Positions 54,340 through 63,830 of a stretch of DNA of 64,000 bases are shown here, in pieces. Source of the DNA: JAFGPL01 sp963781805 (GTDB lineage: Bacteria > Bacteroidota > Bacteroidia > Bacteroidales > UBA10428); the NCBI GenBank assembly GCA_963781805.1, contig CAWAHF010000004.1:5456001-5520000 (forward strand), in the 5' to 3' direction. Numbering within the stretch: the first letter of the stretch is position 1; every line of letters starts with the position of its first letter. Below the pieces are notes generated by a model. That model was not told the DNA's origin, did not search any database, and worked only from the letters and a program-made list of their open reading frames with translations. The position numbers and the translations under genes were made by a program.

Positions 54340-56016
54340 ATGGAAATGATTAAAAATTCTTTGCGGGATTCGAAAAAGGCAAGATGGATTGCTTTAATTG
54401 TAGTCTCCCTATCAATGTTTGGAGCTTATTTTTTCAATTATGCTCTTTCACCTGTTAAACCTATGTTAGAGAGTATACTGGGATGGAATAGTTCTGATTT
54501 TGGAATATATACTTCATCGTATACATGGTTTAATGTATTGCTTTTCATGCTGATTTTCAGCGGTATAGTACTCGATAAAATGGGGGTACGCTTTACAGGA
54601 CTTACAGCTACATTAATGATGGCTATAGGAACCGGCATTAACTATTGGGCTCTCTTACATGTTTTTCCTGAAGGCCAGACTATTTTTGGAATTAAATCCC
54701 AGGTAATATTCTCTGCTATTGGCTTTGGTATTTTTGGAGTTGGCACAGAAGCAACAGGTATTACTGTATCGAAAGCAGTAGTAAAATGGTTTAAAGGCAG
54801 AGAAATGGCTTTAGCCATGGGAATGCAAATGTCTATTGCAAGACTAGGTACTGCATTAGCACTAGGAATAGCGCTACCTGTAGCCAAAGCATATTCCTTC
54901 TCATCACCGGTTTTGTTAGCATTTATATTTATGCTTATAAGCGTAGTCGCATTTATTGTTTATTCTGTTATGGATAAAAAACTCGATGATTCTCTGGAAG
55001 AAAGCAGTAATAACGAAAGTGCAGAAGAACAATTTGAGTTAAAGGATATTTTATTTATTATAAAAAATAAAGGATTCTGGTATATTGCTATACTATGTGT
55101 TCTCTTTTATTCAGCAGTTTTCCCGTTTCTTTTCTATGCAACAGATTTAATGATCAATAAATATAATGTCAATCCTAATCTTGCCGGATCAATACCTGCA
55201 CTTCTACCTTTTGGGACCATATTTCTCACTCCATTATTTGGTACCATATATGACAAGAAAGGGAAAGGTGCAACAATTATGATTTTAGGCTCTATAATTC
55301 TAATATTTGTGCATAGTATATTAACCATTCCTGTTTTAAACGAATGGTGGATTGCTACAATTATGATAATTATTTTAGGAATAGGTTTTTCTTTAGTGCC
55401 GGCAGCAATGTGGCCTTCGGTTCCAAAAATAATTCCTGAAAAACAGCTTGGAACGGCATATGCTGTCATATTTTGGATTCAAAATATTGGCCTTTGGGTT
55501 ATTCCTCTTTTATTAGGAGTTATTTTAAATTTAACAAATCCGGATGTTGCTCCGAATAAATTATTAATAAGGGATGCTGTAACTAAAGCATATCAGACAT
55601 CTCTGCAAAATTCCAATATCAGTCTTTCTGAAAAAGATATAACAAAACTGGCTGAGAAAAATACAAGCCTTACAATAGATACATTAGTTCAAATATCATC
55701 ATATGAAGAAATTCCGAATAGTGCTATCAATCTGAATGAATTGAAAATGGAAGTAACAAATGCAATCACTCAGACATTGAAACAATTACCGGAAAATCAG
55801 GATGAGAAAACATATAATAAAGCTGTTGAAAAAGCAACAATGAATGCCGTTTATCCGATTGTCGAAAAGTACAAGTTAAATATTCGATATAATTATCTCT
55901 TTGATTTAATACTATTCATAGTCTTAAGTATTTCGTCACTACTTTTTGCTTTTCTGCTAAAGGCGGAAGACAAAAAGAAAGGCTATGGACTGGAAATGCC
56001 CAACATTCAAAAGTAG
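54340..56016 (+). CDS. MFS transporter with an extra ~110-residue domain before the last helix
   Basis: 558 residues. Twelve membrane segments of the major facilitator type; helix 2-3 loop DKMGVRFTG corresponds to the family motif, and KWFKGREMALAMGMQMSIARLG resembles oxalate/formate- and nitrate-type carriers. Most such proteins are ~420-450 residues. Here a soluble, charged, helical segment (~398-510; RDAVTKAYQTSLQNSNIS..., EKDITKLAEKNTS, NQDEKTYNKAVEKATM) is inserted between helices 11 and 12, which by topology would be periplasmic. Starts at Met1 or Met3. Substrate unknown. It stands between phosphofructokinase and purA and is transcribed alone. Confidence 0.88.
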   Translation: MEMIKNSLRDSKKARWIALIVVSLSMFGAYFFNYALSPVKPMLESILGWNSSDFGIYTSSYTWFNVLLFMLIFSGIVLDKMGVRFTGLTATLMMAIGTGINYWALLHVFPEGQTIFGIKSQVIFSAIGFGIFGVGTEATGITVSKAVVKWFKGREMALAMGMQMSIARLGTALALGIALPVAKAYSFSSPVLLAFIFMLISVVAFIVYSVMDKKLDDSLEESSNNESAEEQFELKDILFIIKNKGFWYIAILCVLFYSAVFPFLFYATDLMINKYNVNPNLAGSIPALLPFGTIFLTPLFGTIYDKKGKGATIMILGSIILIFVHSILTIPVLNEWWIATIMIIILGIGFSLVPAAMWPSVPKIIPEKQLGTAYAVIFWIQNIGLWVIPLLLGVILNLTNPDVAPNKLLIRDAVTKAYQTSLQNSNISLSEKDITKLAEKNTSLTIDTLVQISSYEEIPNSAINLNELKMEVTNAITQTLKQLPENQDEKTYNKAVEKATMNAVYPIVEKYKLNIRYNYLFDLILFIVLSISSLLFAFLLKAEDKKKGYGLEMPNIQK

Positions 56017-56017
56017 A

Positions 56018-56041
56018 GAAAGCCGTCCTAAGACAGCTTTC
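56018..56041. terminator. Possible bidirectional terminator between MFS and purA genes
   Basis: GAAAGC-C-GTC and GAC-A-GCTTTC form a stem with one mismatch around CTAA. It lies between converging stop codons, but no strong T-tract follows in either direction, so termination is only possible, not clear. Confidence 0.35.
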
Positions 56042-56074
56042 GTTAATAAAAAACAGAAATATGTAATTTGGTTT

Positions 56075-57343
56075 TTAGGGTTTTCTTGTCAATATCTGCT
56101 CGCGATCTGGCCCGACGGAAACAAATGTAATCGGAACTCCGGTTTCATTTTCAATAAATTTCATATATTCTTCAAGTTCCGCAGGTATTTCATCCGTTGA
56201 TTTTATCATGGAAAGATCCTTGGTCCATCCTTTCATCTCATTAAAAATTGGTTCAGATATCTCAGCCAATTCATAGGGTACATGATCAATAATCTTATTA
56301 CCAACCTTGTATTTCGTACAAACCATGATCTTATCAAATCCTGTGAGCACATCGGCTTTGGTCATAAACAACTGAGTAACGCCATTTAACATTATCGAAT
56401 ACTTTAATACGGGAAGATCAAGCCATCCACATCTGCGTGGTCTTCCTGTGGTAGCGCCATACTCCTTCCCTTTTTCTCTGAGATTTTCTCCAATTTCATT
56501 CAGAAGTTCTGTAGGAAAGGGTCCGCTACCGACACGGGTGCAATATGCTTTAAATATACCATATACCTCGCCAATACTTGAAGGTGCAACACCCAGGCCT
56601 GAACAAGCGCCTGCACAAATTGTATTCGAAGAAGTAACAAAGGGATAGGAACCAAAATCAATATCAAGCATCGTGCCCTGCGCTCCTTCGGCAAGGATTC
56701 TTTTTTTATCCTTAAGATAATTATTCAGGACAACCTCACTATCAATCAACTGAAATTTTTTAATTGCTTCAATACCTTCAAACCACTCATTTTCTAATAT
56801 TTCAATGTTATAATCAAAATCATAAAGCTTAAGCAACTCTTTATGTTTTTCTTTCAGGTATTTGTATTTGTCTTTAAAATCTTTTGAAATAATATCTCCG
56901 ACTCTTAATCCATTCCTACCAGTCTTATCCATATATGTCGGACCTATCCCTTTCAACGTGGATCCGATCTTCGTTTTTCCCTTGGAAACTTCGGATGCCT
57001 GGTCCAGGATCCGGTGTGATGGTAGTATCAGATGCCCTTTTTTGGAAATAAACAATCTGCTACTCATTTCAATCTTTAACTCGGAAATTTTTTCTATCTC
57101 CTTTTTAAAAATCACCGGATCAATCACCACTCCATTTCCGATGATATTTACAAGTCCTTCTCTGAATATTCCGGATGGTATGCTGTGCAATACATGTTTT
57201 ATTTCATTGAATTCCAGCGTATGCCCTGCGTTGGGACCTCCCTGAAATCTTGCTATGACATCATACTGCGGAGCAAGAACATCTACTATTTTTCCTTTAC
57301 CTTCATCTCCCCATTGCAGGCCCAGTAATACATCTACTTTCAT
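56075..57343 (-). CDS. purA: Adenylosuccinate synthetase
   Basis: 422 residues, full family length. GLQWGDEGKGKIVDVL is the GTP/IMP-binding opening with the catalytic Asp, GGPNAGHT holds the catalytic His, then EGAQGTMLDIDFGSYPFVTSS, and GATTGRPRRCGWLDL. It converts IMP plus aspartate and GTP to adenylosuccinate in AMP synthesis. The Fur-family gene lies 246 bp upstream on the same strand, an order I recall from many Bacteroidetes. Confidence 0.97.
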   Translation of the reverse strand: MKVDVLLGLQWGDEGKGKIVDVLAPQYDVIARFQGGPNAGHTLEFNEIKHVLHSIPSGIFREGLVNIIGNGVVIDPVIFKKEIEKISELKIEMSSRLFISKKGHLILPSHRILDQASEVSKGKTKIGSTLKGIGPTYMDKTGRNGLRVGDIISKDFKDKYKYLKEKHKELLKLYDFDYNIEILENEWFEGIEAIKKFQLIDSEVVLNNYLKDKKRILAEGAQGTMLDIDFGSYPFVTSSNTICAGACSGLGVAPSSIGEVYGIFKAYCTRVGSGPFPTELLNEIGENLREKGKEYGATTGRPRRCGWLDLPVLKYSIMLNGVTQLFMTKADVLTGFDKIMVCTKYKVGNKIIDHVPYELAEISEPIFNEMKGWTKDLSMIKSTDEIPAELEEYMKFIENETGVPITFVSVGPDREQILTRKP

Positions 57344-57589
57344 TATATTTCACTAAATTTTTTAAACAAAAACCCTGCAAGGTACATATTTTTTTTTCAA
57401 ATCATACTTAAAAAAAATGTAAAATCTACAAGGATATTGAATCATATTAAAGACATAGCATATTACGTAAATATTTTAAAATCAATAGTATACACTTAAT
57501 TTAGTATTCAGAACACAAAATCTTATCGTGAACCCATATCTGGATTGAATATATGTAAAGTGTAATTTAAATTTGTAGGAAAACCTTGA

Positions 57590-58051
57590 TCAAGCCTTTT
57601 GCTTCTTTTCAGGAACCTCTATCCGTTTTCCATAAATATAGAGAGAATGATGTGAGGGAGTGAATCCGTTCAATTCGCAAGCGGTATGAATGATTTCCTG
57701 CATTCGTGGATCACAAAACTCGAATACCTGGCCGGTATCTATATCTATCAAGTGATCGTGCTGCATACATTGAAATGCTTTTTCAAACTGGGCAATGTTT
57801 TTACCAAACTGATGTTTTACAACCAGGTTACAATCCAGGAGTAGTTCAATGGTATTGTAAAGTGTTGCACGGCTTACCCTGTAATTTTTATTTTTCATAA
57901 AAATATAAAGGGTTTCGATATCAAAATGGCCTTCTCGTGAATAAATTTCATCAAGAATTGCATACCTTTCGGGAGTTTTCCTATGCCCCTTTTTCTCCAG
58001 GTAATTGGTGAAAATTTTCTTTACAGTTTCTTTTGTTTCGTTTGAAACCAT
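57590..58051 (-). CDS. Fur-family transcriptional regulator lacking the usual CxxC zinc motif
   Basis: 153 residues. Winged helix N-terminus (KTPERYAILDEIYSREGHFD, RVSRATLYNTIELLLDCNLV) and a C-terminal dimer/metal domain (CMQHDHLIDIDTGQVFEF). The His pair HDH at 98-100 is kept, but the CxxC that normally follows (HLICxxC) reads HLIDIDTG, with Asp103 and Asp105; only Cys95, Cys113 and Cys125 remain, none in CxxC. Structural zinc is therefore probably absent or bound otherwise. Fur relatives control iron uptake (Fur) or peroxide response (PerR). A PerR-box-like palindrome lies ~50 bp upstream, suggesting autoregulation. Confidence 0.88.
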   Translation of the reverse strand: MVSNETKETVKKIFTNYLEKKGHRKTPERYAILDEIYSREGHFDIETLYIFMKNKNYRVSRATLYNTIELLLDCNLVVKHQFGKNIAQFEKAFQCMQHDHLIDIDTGQVFEFCDPRMQEIIHTACELNGFTPSHHSLYIYGKRIEVPEKKQKA

Positions 58052-58101
58052 AACTTAGTCTAATTAAAAATAACATGCTAAATTAAATATTTTTTTCTAA
58101 T

Positions 58102-58116
58102 TTATAATGATTTTAA
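58102..58116. promoter_or_regulatory. PerR/Fur-box-like palindrome
   Basis: TTATAATGATTTTAA matches the 7-1-7 PerR consensus TTATAATnATTATAA at all but one position. It lies between the Fur-family gene and the GH3 gene, so it could control either. Flanking DNA is very AT-rich, which raises the odds of a chance match. Confidence 0.4.
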
Positions 58117-58203
58117 ATTATAATTTAAGAGCTTAGGATAAGATGAATTTATATATAAACAGTAACTTGCTGTAGTCAAGTAATATATTGGATATCATTG
58201 ATT

Positions 58204-60399
58204 ATGAAACAGATTAAAGTATCGATAAAGTATTTTATAATTAAAAAATATGTTTTGATTTTTCTGAGTATTATCTTCATTAAAAAAATTGCATTTTCCC
58301 AGATTTCATATCCATTTCAAAATCCTGATTTACCAGTTGAAGAAAGAATAAACAGCATTATTTCAATATTAACACTTGAAGAGAAGATTGCATGCTTAAG
58401 TACTAATCCTGGTGTTGAGCGTCTAGGAATTAAGGGAACAAGACATGTGGAAGGATTGCATGGGCTGGCTCGTGGTGGTCCAAGTAATTGGGGAAGAAGG
58501 GATCCGGTAGCCACTACCATTTTTCCACAGGCTATTGGTCTGGCAGAATCGTGGGATCCCGAAGTTCTTAAAACCGTAGCATCTGTCGAAGGATATGAAG
58601 CAAGGTATTTATTTCAAAATCCGGCATATCGAAAAGGAGGATTAATAGTAAGGGCGCCAAATGCTGATATGGGAAGAGATATACAGTGGGGAAGAAATGA
58701 AGAATGTTACGGAGAAGATCCTTTTCTGAACAGTGTGATGACAACTGCTTTTGTCAGGGGATTACAGGGTGAAGATTCGACTTACTGGCTTACTGCATCC
58801 TTAATGAAACATTTTCTGGCCAATAGCAATGAGAGTGGACGTGATAGCACTTCTTCCGATTTTGATGAGAGACTTTGGCGGGAATATTACTCTTTTCCGT
58901 TTATGAAAGGAGTAACAGAGGGTGGTTCACGAGCTTTTATGACAGCCTATAATGCATACAATGGCATCCCGTGCACGGTGCACCCAATGTTAAAAAATAT
59001 TACCGTTAATGAATGGGGGCAAAACGGTATTATCTGCACCGATGGCGGAGCGCTCAGACTTTTGGTTTCGGCACATAAAGCATTTCCTGATTTGGAACAT
59101 GCTGCTGCAGCTTGTATTAAGGCAGGAATTACCCAGTTTTTGGATCAATATGTCGATGCAGTCAAAGGAGCTCTGAATAATGGCTTGATAACAGAAACTG
59201 AAATCGATAGCGTTATCAAAGGAAATTTCAGGGTAATGATTAAGCTTGGATTGCTTGATCCACCGGAAATGGTTTCCTACAGTTCCATTGGTATATCAGA
59301 TACTCTTGAACCCTGGCTGAAAGAAGATCATAGAAGAACTGCGAGAGAAGTTACCCGAAAGACAATTGTGTTGTTGAAAAACTCGAACAATATGCTTCCT
59401 ATTAACCGGGAAAATCTCAGGTCAATTGCAGTTTTAGGACCATTGGCTGACAGTGTTTTGCTTGACTGGTATAGCGGTTCACCTCCCTATAGGATTAGTC
59501 CGGCTGAAGGAATCCGGAGGAATGTAAATTATCAGACTCGCGTAAATCATTACAACGGTAACAATTTGGATACTGCTATCGATCTGGCAAAAAATGCTGA
59601 TTTTGTGATAATTTGTGCGGGTAATCACCCTGTTTGCAATTATGCAGGGTGGGGTATATGTCCGACTCCAAGCGATGGTAGAGAAGCTGTTGATCGCAAA
59701 TCGATTATACTGGAACAGGAGGAATTTATCAAACAAATTTATGCCGTGAATCCTAAAACTATCCTGGTGTTAATCAGTAGTTTTCCCTTTGCAATTAACT
59801 GGTCACAGGATAATCTTCCTGCTATATTGCACATGACACACTGCAGTCAGGAATTGGGGAATGCCTTGGCAGATGTGTTATTTGGTGATTATAATCCTGC
59901 AGGCAGACTGGTGCAAACATGGCCTGCATCGATAGATCAATTACCTCCCATGATGGATTATAACATACGAAATGGAAAGACCTATCTGTATTTTAGAAAT
60001 AAGCCATTGTATCCATTTGGTTACGGACTAAGTTATACCACTTTTGACTATTCGAATTTGAGACTTGATTCAAAATCTCTGCATAAAGACGGAACTATTA
60101 CAGTAAGTCTGAATCTTACGAATACAGGTCAAAGGGAGGGTGAGGAGGTGGTTCAGTTATATGTGAAGCATCTTAATTCCAATATAACACGACCTTTGTT
60201 GGAACTTAAGGGATTTAAACGGGTGACAGTGGCTGCCGGAAAAACAAAAACGGTAAATATTCTTTTAAAAGCTGAATCGCTGGCACATTGGAATGGGCAT
60301 TTACATTCTTTTGATGTGGAAACAGACAAAGTTAAATTAATGATAGGATCTTCTTCCCGGGATATCAGGTTGACGAAAACTGTCAGGATTGAAGAATAA
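58204..60399 (+). CDS. GH3-family beta-glycosidase (beta-glucosidase/beta-xylosidase type)
   Basis: About 731 residues. The frame opens with TTG at 58198; the ATG at 58204 (MKQIKVSIKYFIIKK) is preferred. An N-terminal hydrophobic segment (~17-34) is the export signal. The GH3 barrel (ERINSIISILTLEEKIACL, RHVEGLHGLARGG) has its nucleophile in GIICTDGGAL (Asp280), followed by the alpha/beta sandwich (RKTIVLLKNSNNMLPI) and a fibronectin III-like C-terminal domain (YPFGYGLSYTTFDYS to the end). GH3 enzymes trim terminal beta-linked sugars. First gene of a co-directional cluster with the sugar-kinase fusion and GH28. Confidence 0.92.
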   Translation: MKQIKVSIKYFIIKKYVLIFLSIIFIKKIAFSQISYPFQNPDLPVEERINSIISILTLEEKIACLSTNPGVERLGIKGTRHVEGLHGLARGGPSNWGRRDPVATTIFPQAIGLAESWDPEVLKTVASVEGYEARYLFQNPAYRKGGLIVRAPNADMGRDIQWGRNEECYGEDPFLNSVMTTAFVRGLQGEDSTYWLTASLMKHFLANSNESGRDSTSSDFDERLWREYYSFPFMKGVTEGGSRAFMTAYNAYNGIPCTVHPMLKNITVNEWGQNGIICTDGGALRLLVSAHKAFPDLEHAAAACIKAGITQFLDQYVDAVKGALNNGLITETEIDSVIKGNFRVMIKLGLLDPPEMVSYSSIGISDTLEPWLKEDHRRTAREVTRKTIVLLKNSNNMLPINRENLRSIAVLGPLADSVLLDWYSGSPPYRISPAEGIRRNVNYQTRVNHYNGNNLDTAIDLAKNADFVIICAGNHPVCNYAGWGICPTPSDGREAVDRKSIILEQEEFIKQIYAVNPKTILVLISSFPFAINWSQDNLPAILHMTHCSQELGNALADVLFGDYNPAGRLVQTWPASIDQLPPMMDYNIRNGKTYLYFRNKPLYPFGYGLSYTTFDYSNLRLDSKSLHKDGTITVSLNLTNTGQREGEEVVQLYVKHLNSNITRPLLELKGFKRVTVAAGKTKTVNILLKAESLAHWNGHLHSFDVETDKVKLMIGSSSRDIRLTKTVRIEE

Positions 60400-60510
60400 T
60401 TTTATTCATGTTGATTAATTCAGAAGGGGGAATGAAATTGCCGTAATAATTTTGACTTAATAGAAATAATAATTATTATTAACCTCCAAAACAGGTAATT
60501 TTTTTGAAAA

Positions 60511-61860
60511 ATGTTCAATAATATAAAAGCCAAAGTTTTAACGCTTGAACAATTACCAACCATCCGAAAAAAATTCGAAAATCAAAAAATAGTTTTTTGC
60601 TCCGGATGTTATGATATTCTTCAGTCGGGACATGCCGTATTTTTTAGTCAGTGCAAACAGTTTGGAGATATTCTTATTGTCGGGGTTGGACGCGATGAGG
60701 TTATTGCCAGGTTAAAAGGTCCCGGACGACCTGTGAACCCTGAGAACAACAGACTTTATCTGGTTGCTGCCATGCAGGATGTTGATTATGCGGTTTTAAA
60801 TGATCCTGCCATTACAGGTAAAAAAGTGGATTTTAAGGGAATTCTTGAAAATCTTCGTCCAGATATTTTTGTATTGAATGATGATGATTCAGGCGTTGAA
60901 GAAAAGAATGCTGTTTGTCAGAAATCCGGTACCACAGTTAAGCTTGTTAAACGAATTGTACCTCCCGAGTTGGAAGCTACATCAACCTCCCGGATAATTG
61001 ACAAGATTAATTTTAAATACAGGGCGCCTCTGCGAATGGATTTTGCCGGAGGATGGACAGATGTTCCCTATATCATGGGAGGTAAAAAGGGGTATGTTTC
61101 CAACGCGGCGATTTGTCCTTTGATTGAGTATAAAAACGGGCAGTTTAATTTTTCAGGTTATCCCAGAGGAAGCGGCCTGAGCACTTCCACCGCAGCCAAA
61201 CTGTTAGAGCTGATAAGTTCCAAAACGTACAATTCCGATTCGAAAACACTTTCACAAATTGGCGAAGATCTGTTTAATCTCGAAAATACCGAACTAAACT
61301 GGGCAATCGGCCGTCAGGATCAGTACTCGATTGTATTCAGCGGATTCAATTGTTTTGAATTTGGAAAAGATTATGCAAAACGCCTGGATATCAATGTTTC
61401 CAAGGAAATACTGGACGAATTTAAGAAGAATATTCTGTTGCTTCACACCGGTGTATCCCGCAATGCTCAAAGCGCTGTGGAGCAAGTGTATCAAAATCAT
61501 AAAACACCCGCCGGACAAAATGCACTTGACAAACTTGCACGACTCGGTCTGGAATTCTCAAAAACGTTGGAGAAGAGAGATTTTATAGGGTGTGCCAAAA
61601 TAATGGAAGAAAACTTTAAAGTTCAGATCCAATTGGCAACCGCTTCCTCGAATAGTTATTTGGATCATATGTACGACTTTGCAAAAAGCAAAGGAATGAT
61701 AGGTGGCAAGATAGCCGGCGCCGGTGGAGGGGGAGCCTTTATTTTTTATTGCAATGATCCTGAATATCTTAAAAAAGCTATGAAAAAAGAGTTTGTGGAT
61801 TGTTTTGAAATTGATTTTGATTTTCATTATAAAGACATAAAATCATTAAATAAGATATGA
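60511..61860 (+). CDS. Fusion of a cytidylyltransferase-like domain and an HddA-like GHMP sugar kinase
   Basis: 449 residues, no signal peptide. Residues ~25-165 are a nucleotidylyltransferase domain of the HldE-C/TagD type: VFCSGCYDILQSGHAVFF (30-45), where HxGH reads QSGH (Gln38 for the first His), and a TSTSRIID motif at 157-164. Residues ~168-449 are a GHMP kinase: APLRMDFAGGWTDVPY (172-187), GSGLSTSTAAKL (220-231), GRQDQY (267-272) and GGKIAGAGGGGAFIF (398-412). The kinase resembles heptose-7-phosphate kinase HddA and L-fucokinase. The kinase N-terminal part is about 60 residues shorter than usual. It would phosphorylate a sugar and activate it to an NDP-sugar; the sugar is unknown. Same strand as GH3 (111 bp) and GH28 (49 bp). 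Confidence 0.85.
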   Translation: MFNNIKAKVLTLEQLPTIRKKFENQKIVFCSGCYDILQSGHAVFFSQCKQFGDILIVGVGRDEVIARLKGPGRPVNPENNRLYLVAAMQDVDYAVLNDPAITGKKVDFKGILENLRPDIFVLNDDDSGVEEKNAVCQKSGTTVKLVKRIVPPELEATSTSRIIDKINFKYRAPLRMDFAGGWTDVPYIMGGKKGYVSNAAICPLIEYKNGQFNFSGYPRGSGLSTSTAAKLLELISSKTYNSDSKTLSQIGEDLFNLENTELNWAIGRQDQYSIVFSGFNCFEFGKDYAKRLDINVSKEILDEFKKNILLLHTGVSRNAQSAVEQVYQNHKTPAGQNALDKLARLGLEFSKTLEKRDFIGCAKIMEENFKVQIQLATASSNSYLDHMYDFAKSKGMIGGKIAGAGGGGAFIFYCNDPEYLKKAMKKEFVDCFEIDFDFHYKDIKSLNKI

Positions 61861-61909
61861 GTATTTTAGCCAGTACAAACTATTACCACAATAAATAAAA
61901 CCTTAGAAG

Positions 61910-63610
61910 ATGAAAAATTTAAAACCATCACTGATTCCCGGCTGTATTATATTTCTGATTTTAGCGCTATCGTGCACTAAAAGTTCCAAAAACTCTGTTG
62001 AAACTGATTACCTGACAAATCTATACAGCAATCTTGAATTTAAGATGGATAAGGTTATGGAACCCACTATTCCTGATAATTCTGTAATTATTTCAGATTT
62101 TGGCGCCATAGCCGACGGGTTGACATTAAATACCAAATCTTTTGCAGATGCAATAAGTCAGGTTTCGGAAAAGGGGGGTGGTAGGATTATAGTTCCACGT
62201 GGTATTTGGCTTACAGGGCCGATTGTTTTAAAAAGTAATATTGATTTGCACCTTAATGAAGGCGCCCTGATACTGTTCAGTCGAAATTTTAACGATTACC
62301 CTTTGGTACAGACAAGTTTTGAAGGATTGGAAACCTATCGGTGCCAATCTCCGATTTATGGGCTCAATCTCGAAAATGTTGCTATTACCGGCGAAGGAAT
62401 TATAGATGGTTCAGGGGAGGTGTGGAGACCGGTAAAGAAGTCAAAACTAACCGAATCTCAATGGAAAAAATTAATTTCTTCGGGTGGAGTGCTCGACCAA
62501 AGACAAAATACATGGTATCCTTCAGAAAAAGCCTTGAGAGGAACTGAACGAAGCAATATGAATGTGCCCAGAGGCAAACTTACACTGCAGGATTATGAAA
62601 ATATTAAGGATTTTTTACGTCCGGTAATGGTAAGCCTGGTAAATTGTAATAAAGTTTTACTTGAAGGAGTTACTTTTCAAAATTCCCCGGCATGGAATCT
62701 CCATCCACTAATGTGTGAAAATGTAACGCTAAGAAATCTGACGGTCAGAAATCCCTGGTATTCCCAGAATGGCGACGGATTAGACCTTGAATCATGCAGA
62801 AATGCGGTTATTTACAAATGCAGTTTTGACGTTGGCGACGACGGCATCTGCATTAAATCAGGCAAAGATTCAACCGGCAGGGCAAGAGCTAAACCCACCG
62901 AAAATGTAATTGTTAAAGAGTGCGTGGTATTTCATGGCCATGGTGGATTTGTGGTAGGTAGCGAAATGTCTGGCGGAGTGCGTAATGTGCACGTTTCAAA
63001 TTGCACCTTTCTTGGTACAGATGTAGGATTAAGATTTAAAAGTACCCGCGGCAGAGGAGGCGTTGTTGAAAACATTTATATCTCGAACATTTATATGGTG
63101 GATATTCCAACAGAACCGATCCATTTTAATCTTTACTATGGAGGTAACTCCCCTGTTCCTGAACCTGATGAAGTGATAACTTCTCAAAATAAAACGATAA
63201 TCCCACCGGTAACGGTTGAAACGCCACAGTTTAAAAATCTTTTTATTAAGAACATCCTTTGCAAAGGAGCTGCCAGAGCTGCGATTTTGCAAGGTCTGCC
63301 CGAAATGAATCTTCAGAATGTAAATATTGAAAAAGTTTCAATCGAGGCTAAACGGGGATTTGAATTTTCTGATGTGGATGGAGTTACACTTAAAGATATT
63401 TTTGTCAAGGTTGCGGAAGGCCCGGCTATTTCTTTCAACAATTCAAAAAATATAACCATTGAAAAATTTAATTATCAGCCTGAACAGGATGATGCGGTGA
63501 AAATCACAGGCAATTTGAGCAAAGATATCTTGTTTAAAAATGTGGGTTTTACATCGAACAATGTAATTTTCGGAAAAAATGTTGAAGAAAATACGGTTCA
63601 ATTTAAATAA
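61910..63610 (+). CDS. GH28 polygalacturonase-family lipoprotein
   Basis: 566 residues. Lipoprotein signal ending LALSC (Cys about residue 24). A right-handed beta-helix of the GH28 type: FGAIADGLTLNTKSFADAI, then the conserved catalytic strands NGDGLDLES, DVGDDGICIKSG (DD pair), HGHGGFVVGSEMSGG (catalytic His) and RFKSTRGRGG. It cleaves galacturonan or rhamnogalacturonan, or related exo-galacturonide linkages, at the cell surface or in the periplasm. Follows the kinase fusion by 49 bp on the same strand, so likely in the same operon. Confidence 0.93.
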   Translation: MKNLKPSLIPGCIIFLILALSCTKSSKNSVETDYLTNLYSNLEFKMDKVMEPTIPDNSVIISDFGAIADGLTLNTKSFADAISQVSEKGGGRIIVPRGIWLTGPIVLKSNIDLHLNEGALILFSRNFNDYPLVQTSFEGLETYRCQSPIYGLNLENVAITGEGIIDGSGEVWRPVKKSKLTESQWKKLISSGGVLDQRQNTWYPSEKALRGTERSNMNVPRGKLTLQDYENIKDFLRPVMVSLVNCNKVLLEGVTFQNSPAWNLHPLMCENVTLRNLTVRNPWYSQNGDGLDLESCRNAVIYKCSFDVGDDGICIKSGKDSTGRARAKPTENVIVKECVVFHGHGGFVVGSEMSGGVRNVHVSNCTFLGTDVGLRFKSTRGRGGVVENIYISNIYMVDIPTEPIHFNLYYGGNSPVPEPDEVITSQNKTIIPPVTVETPQFKNLFIKNILCKGAARAAILQGLPEMNLQNVNIEKVSIEAKRGFEFSDVDGVTLKDIFVKVAEGPAISFNNSKNITIEKFNYQPEQDDAVKITGNLSKDILFKNVGFTSNNVIFGKNVEENTVQFK

Positions 63611-63830
63611 CCGTTAGATGAAGTATTAATCAACGTATATGTCTGGTTATTGATTATCCTGCTCAGGAAATAAATAATGCTATAAGACTTGCTGTTTGCT
63701 TTCAGGTTACAATTCTGTAAGTAAATGTGCTATTTGTGATATTTAACAATCCATTGATCCTTTAAATTTGTAATGTTAGGGATCCATTTAAATGTCAAAA
63801 TTTTACAATATGAATCAGGTTATGTTGGTT

